Source: an uncultured Oscillibacter sp. (lineage in GTDB: Bacteria; Bacillota; Clostridia; Oscillospirales; Oscillospiraceae). Taken from it: a stretch of DNA of 6,486 bases. Below are positions 5,560 to 6,486 of the stretch, one piece after another. Every line of letters starts with the position of its first letter. Within the stretch, counting starts at the first letter, position 1. The translations under genes and the position numbers were made by a program. The notes below the pieces were generated by a model. The model worked only from the letters and a program-made list of their open reading frames with translations. It had not been told where the DNA came from and searched no databases. The DNA is taken from the NCBI GenBank assembly GCA_947245315.1, contig CAMXNV010000125.1:1-6486 (forward strand), read 5' to 3'.

Positions 5560-6289
5560 CCACAAAGCCCCCATCCGCCGTCAGCACCTGCCCCGTAAGG
5601 AAGGAGGCCCGCTCCGAGGCCAGGAAGGCCACAGCCTCCGCAATGTCCTCCGGCGTACCCAGGCGGCCCAGGGGGGTCTCCTCCACCAGCATGGCCCGGG
5701 TCTCCGGGCCTAGGGCGCGGACCATGTCCGTCTCGATGCACCCCGGGGCCACGCAGTTCACCCGGATGCCCGAGGGAGCCAGCTCCAGGGCCAGGGAGCG
5801 GGTCAGGCCCACCAGGGCCGCCTTGGTGCAGGCATAGGCCACCTCGCAGCTTGCCCCCCGGAGGCCCCAGATGGAGGAGATGTTGACGATGCAGCCCCGC
5901 TTCTCCTCCAGCATGTGGGGGAGCACCGCCTGGGCGGCGTTCCGGGCGCCGGTGAGGTTCACGGCCAGGAGCCGGTCCCAGAGGGCGTCGTCCACGTCCT
6001 GGAAGAGCCCCTGGTGGGAGACGCCCGCGTTGTTTACCAGCAGCTCCACGGGGCCCAGGGCCTGGGAGGCATCGCGGACCATGGCCTCCACCGCCTCCCG
6101 GTCCGCCACGTCGGCCTGAATAGCCAGGGCCGCCCGGCCCTCCGCCCGGAGGGAGGCGGCTAAGTCCTCGGCGGCCTCCCTGTGCTCCAGATAGTTGACG
6201 CACACCGGCCAGCCCTCCCGGGCCAGGGCCGCGGCGATGGCCTGGCCGATTCCCCGGGACGCGCCTGTGACCAGGGCGGATGCCCGCAT
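5555..6289 (-). CDS. FabG-like short-chain dehydrogenase/reductase
   Basis: This 244-residue classical SDR is a soluble cytoplasmic oxidoreductase expected to reduce a carbonyl with NADPH or NADH. It shows the dinucleotide-binding TGASRGIG (8-15), D60-V61, NNAG (86-89), Asn111, and the catalytic Ser139, Tyr152 and Lys156 (YACTK). PGCIETDM (182-189) and the C-terminal LTGQVLTADGGFVV follow FabG closely. FabG, the 3-oxoacyl-ACP reductase, has the same length. With no fatty-acid genes nearby, another SDR role is equally possible, for example the YmfI-type reductase that finishes EF-P modification in Firmicutes. The ATG at 6287-6289 has AAAGGAG 10 nt upstream. It lies 41 nt after a histidine kinase gene, probably in the same transcript. 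The TAG stop (5555-5557) lies inside the terminal repeat of the adjoining palindromic element. Confidence 0.9.
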   Translation of the reverse strand: MRASALVTGASRGIGQAIAAALAREGWPVCVNYLEHREAAEDLAASLRAEGRAALAIQADVADREAVEAMVRDASQALGPVELLVNNAGVSHQGLFQDVDDALWDRLLAVNLTGARNAAQAVLPHMLEEKRGCIVNISSIWGLRGASCEVAYACTKAALVGLTRSLALELAPSGIRVNCVAPGCIETDMVRALGPETRAMLVEETPLGRLGTPEDIAEAVAFLASERASFLTGQVLTADGGFVV

Positions 6290-6299
6290 ATGGCTCCAG

Positions 6300-6306
6300 C
6301 TCCTTT
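6300..6306 (-). promoter_or_regulatory. Ribosome binding site of the short-chain dehydrogenase gene
   Basis: AAAGGAG on the minus strand lies 10 nt before the ATG at 6287-6289 and supports that start. The 41-bp gap to the kinase stop holds only this site and a 6-bp hairpin (6311-6316 with 6324-6329) without a T-run, so co-transcription with the kinase is likely. Confidence 0.7.
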
Positions 6307-6330
6307 CCGCGGGGCCTGCCGGCGGCCCCC

Positions 6331-6486
6331 TTACTTTTTCAGCGGCATGGTGAAGATGAACCGGGTGCCCCCCGGGCCGCTCTCCGCCCGGATGCTTCCC
6401 CGGTGCTCCTGGGCGATGACGGCGGCGATGCTCAGCCCCAGGCCGAAGCCGGACTGCTCCCCCCGGGAGGCGTCCGCCCGGTAGAA
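6331..6486 (-). CDS. Sensor histidine kinase, C-terminal end (partial, runs off the window)
   Basis: Only the last 51 codons and the TAA (6331-6333) are present. They encode the end of a HATPase_c domain: an F-box FYRAD at residues 1-5 of the fragment, the G2 box GFGLGLSI (13-20), and the terminal pattern AQEHRGSIRAES followed by PGGTRFIFTMPL. In the family this domain binds ATP and phosphorylates a conserved His in the upstream HisKA domain, which passes the phosphate to a response regulator. The start, sensor domain, His box and any cognate regulator lie outside the window, so the stimulus cannot be guessed. The short spacing to the dehydrogenase gene suggests a shared transcript, but a link in function between the two is not shown by the sequence. 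Confidence 0.88.
   Translation of the reverse strand, partial: FYRADASRGEQSGFGLGLSIAAVIAQEHRGSIRAESGPGGTRFIFTMPLKK

Noticed and set aside
4109..5713. 534-codon plus-strand frame running through the terminator and the palindromic element
   Set aside because: Gly/Pro/Arg-rich shadow in another frame of the J-like gene. It crosses a strong terminator and extends into the convergent dehydrogenase gene.
6311..6329. 6-bp hairpin between the kinase and dehydrogenase genes
   Set aside because: It has no following T-run and overlaps the run-up to the ribosome site, so it is not a terminator. It is probably chance in G/C-rich DNA.

Overview
The window looks like chromosomal DNA from a high-GC member of the Clostridia, most likely an Oscillospiraceae gut anaerobe of the Flavonifractor/Lawsonibacter type. 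This rests on strong G/C preference at third codon positions, Firmicutes-style AGGAG ribosome sites, TTGnnn-17-TATnAT promoters, a VanY-type carboxypeptidase and a TGTAGGGG...CCCCTACA palindromic repeat. The genus is an inference and was not tested.

Layout from left to right. Positions 1-89 hold, on the minus strand, an apparently broken 5' end of a TypA/BipA GTPase gene: a good ribosome site and 15 canonical codons, then unrelated sequence and a stop. Its promoter and a leader with two hairpins fill about 90-236. Two tandem minus-strand terminators (270-339) close the next gene, a secreted M15B/VanY-type D,D-carboxypeptidase (347-1342, minus). Its promoter region carries an 18-base palindrome that resembles an NrdR box just after the predicted transcription start. 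A divergent promoter then drives a two-gene plus-strand operon: an HscC-like Hsp70 (1615-3348), overlapping by 4 nt a large J-domain-like membrane protein (3345-5336). A strong intrinsic terminator follows (5343-5375). A 138-bp palindromic, MITE/REP-like repeat (5422-5559) fills the convergent gap and supplies the stop codon of a minus-strand FabG-like short-chain dehydrogenase (5555-6289). Upstream of that gene, running off the right edge, is the C-terminal end of a sensor histidine kinase.

The most interesting unit is the Hsp70/J-protein pair. The J-like protein has HPE where HPD is expected, four and a half acidic DYDELL repeats, a predicted helical region, one transmembrane helix and about 296 residues predicted to lie outside the cell. 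Translational coupling suggests the two act together. The arrangement would allow an Hsp70 to be tethered to, or controlled from, the membrane. This is inference, but it can be tested.
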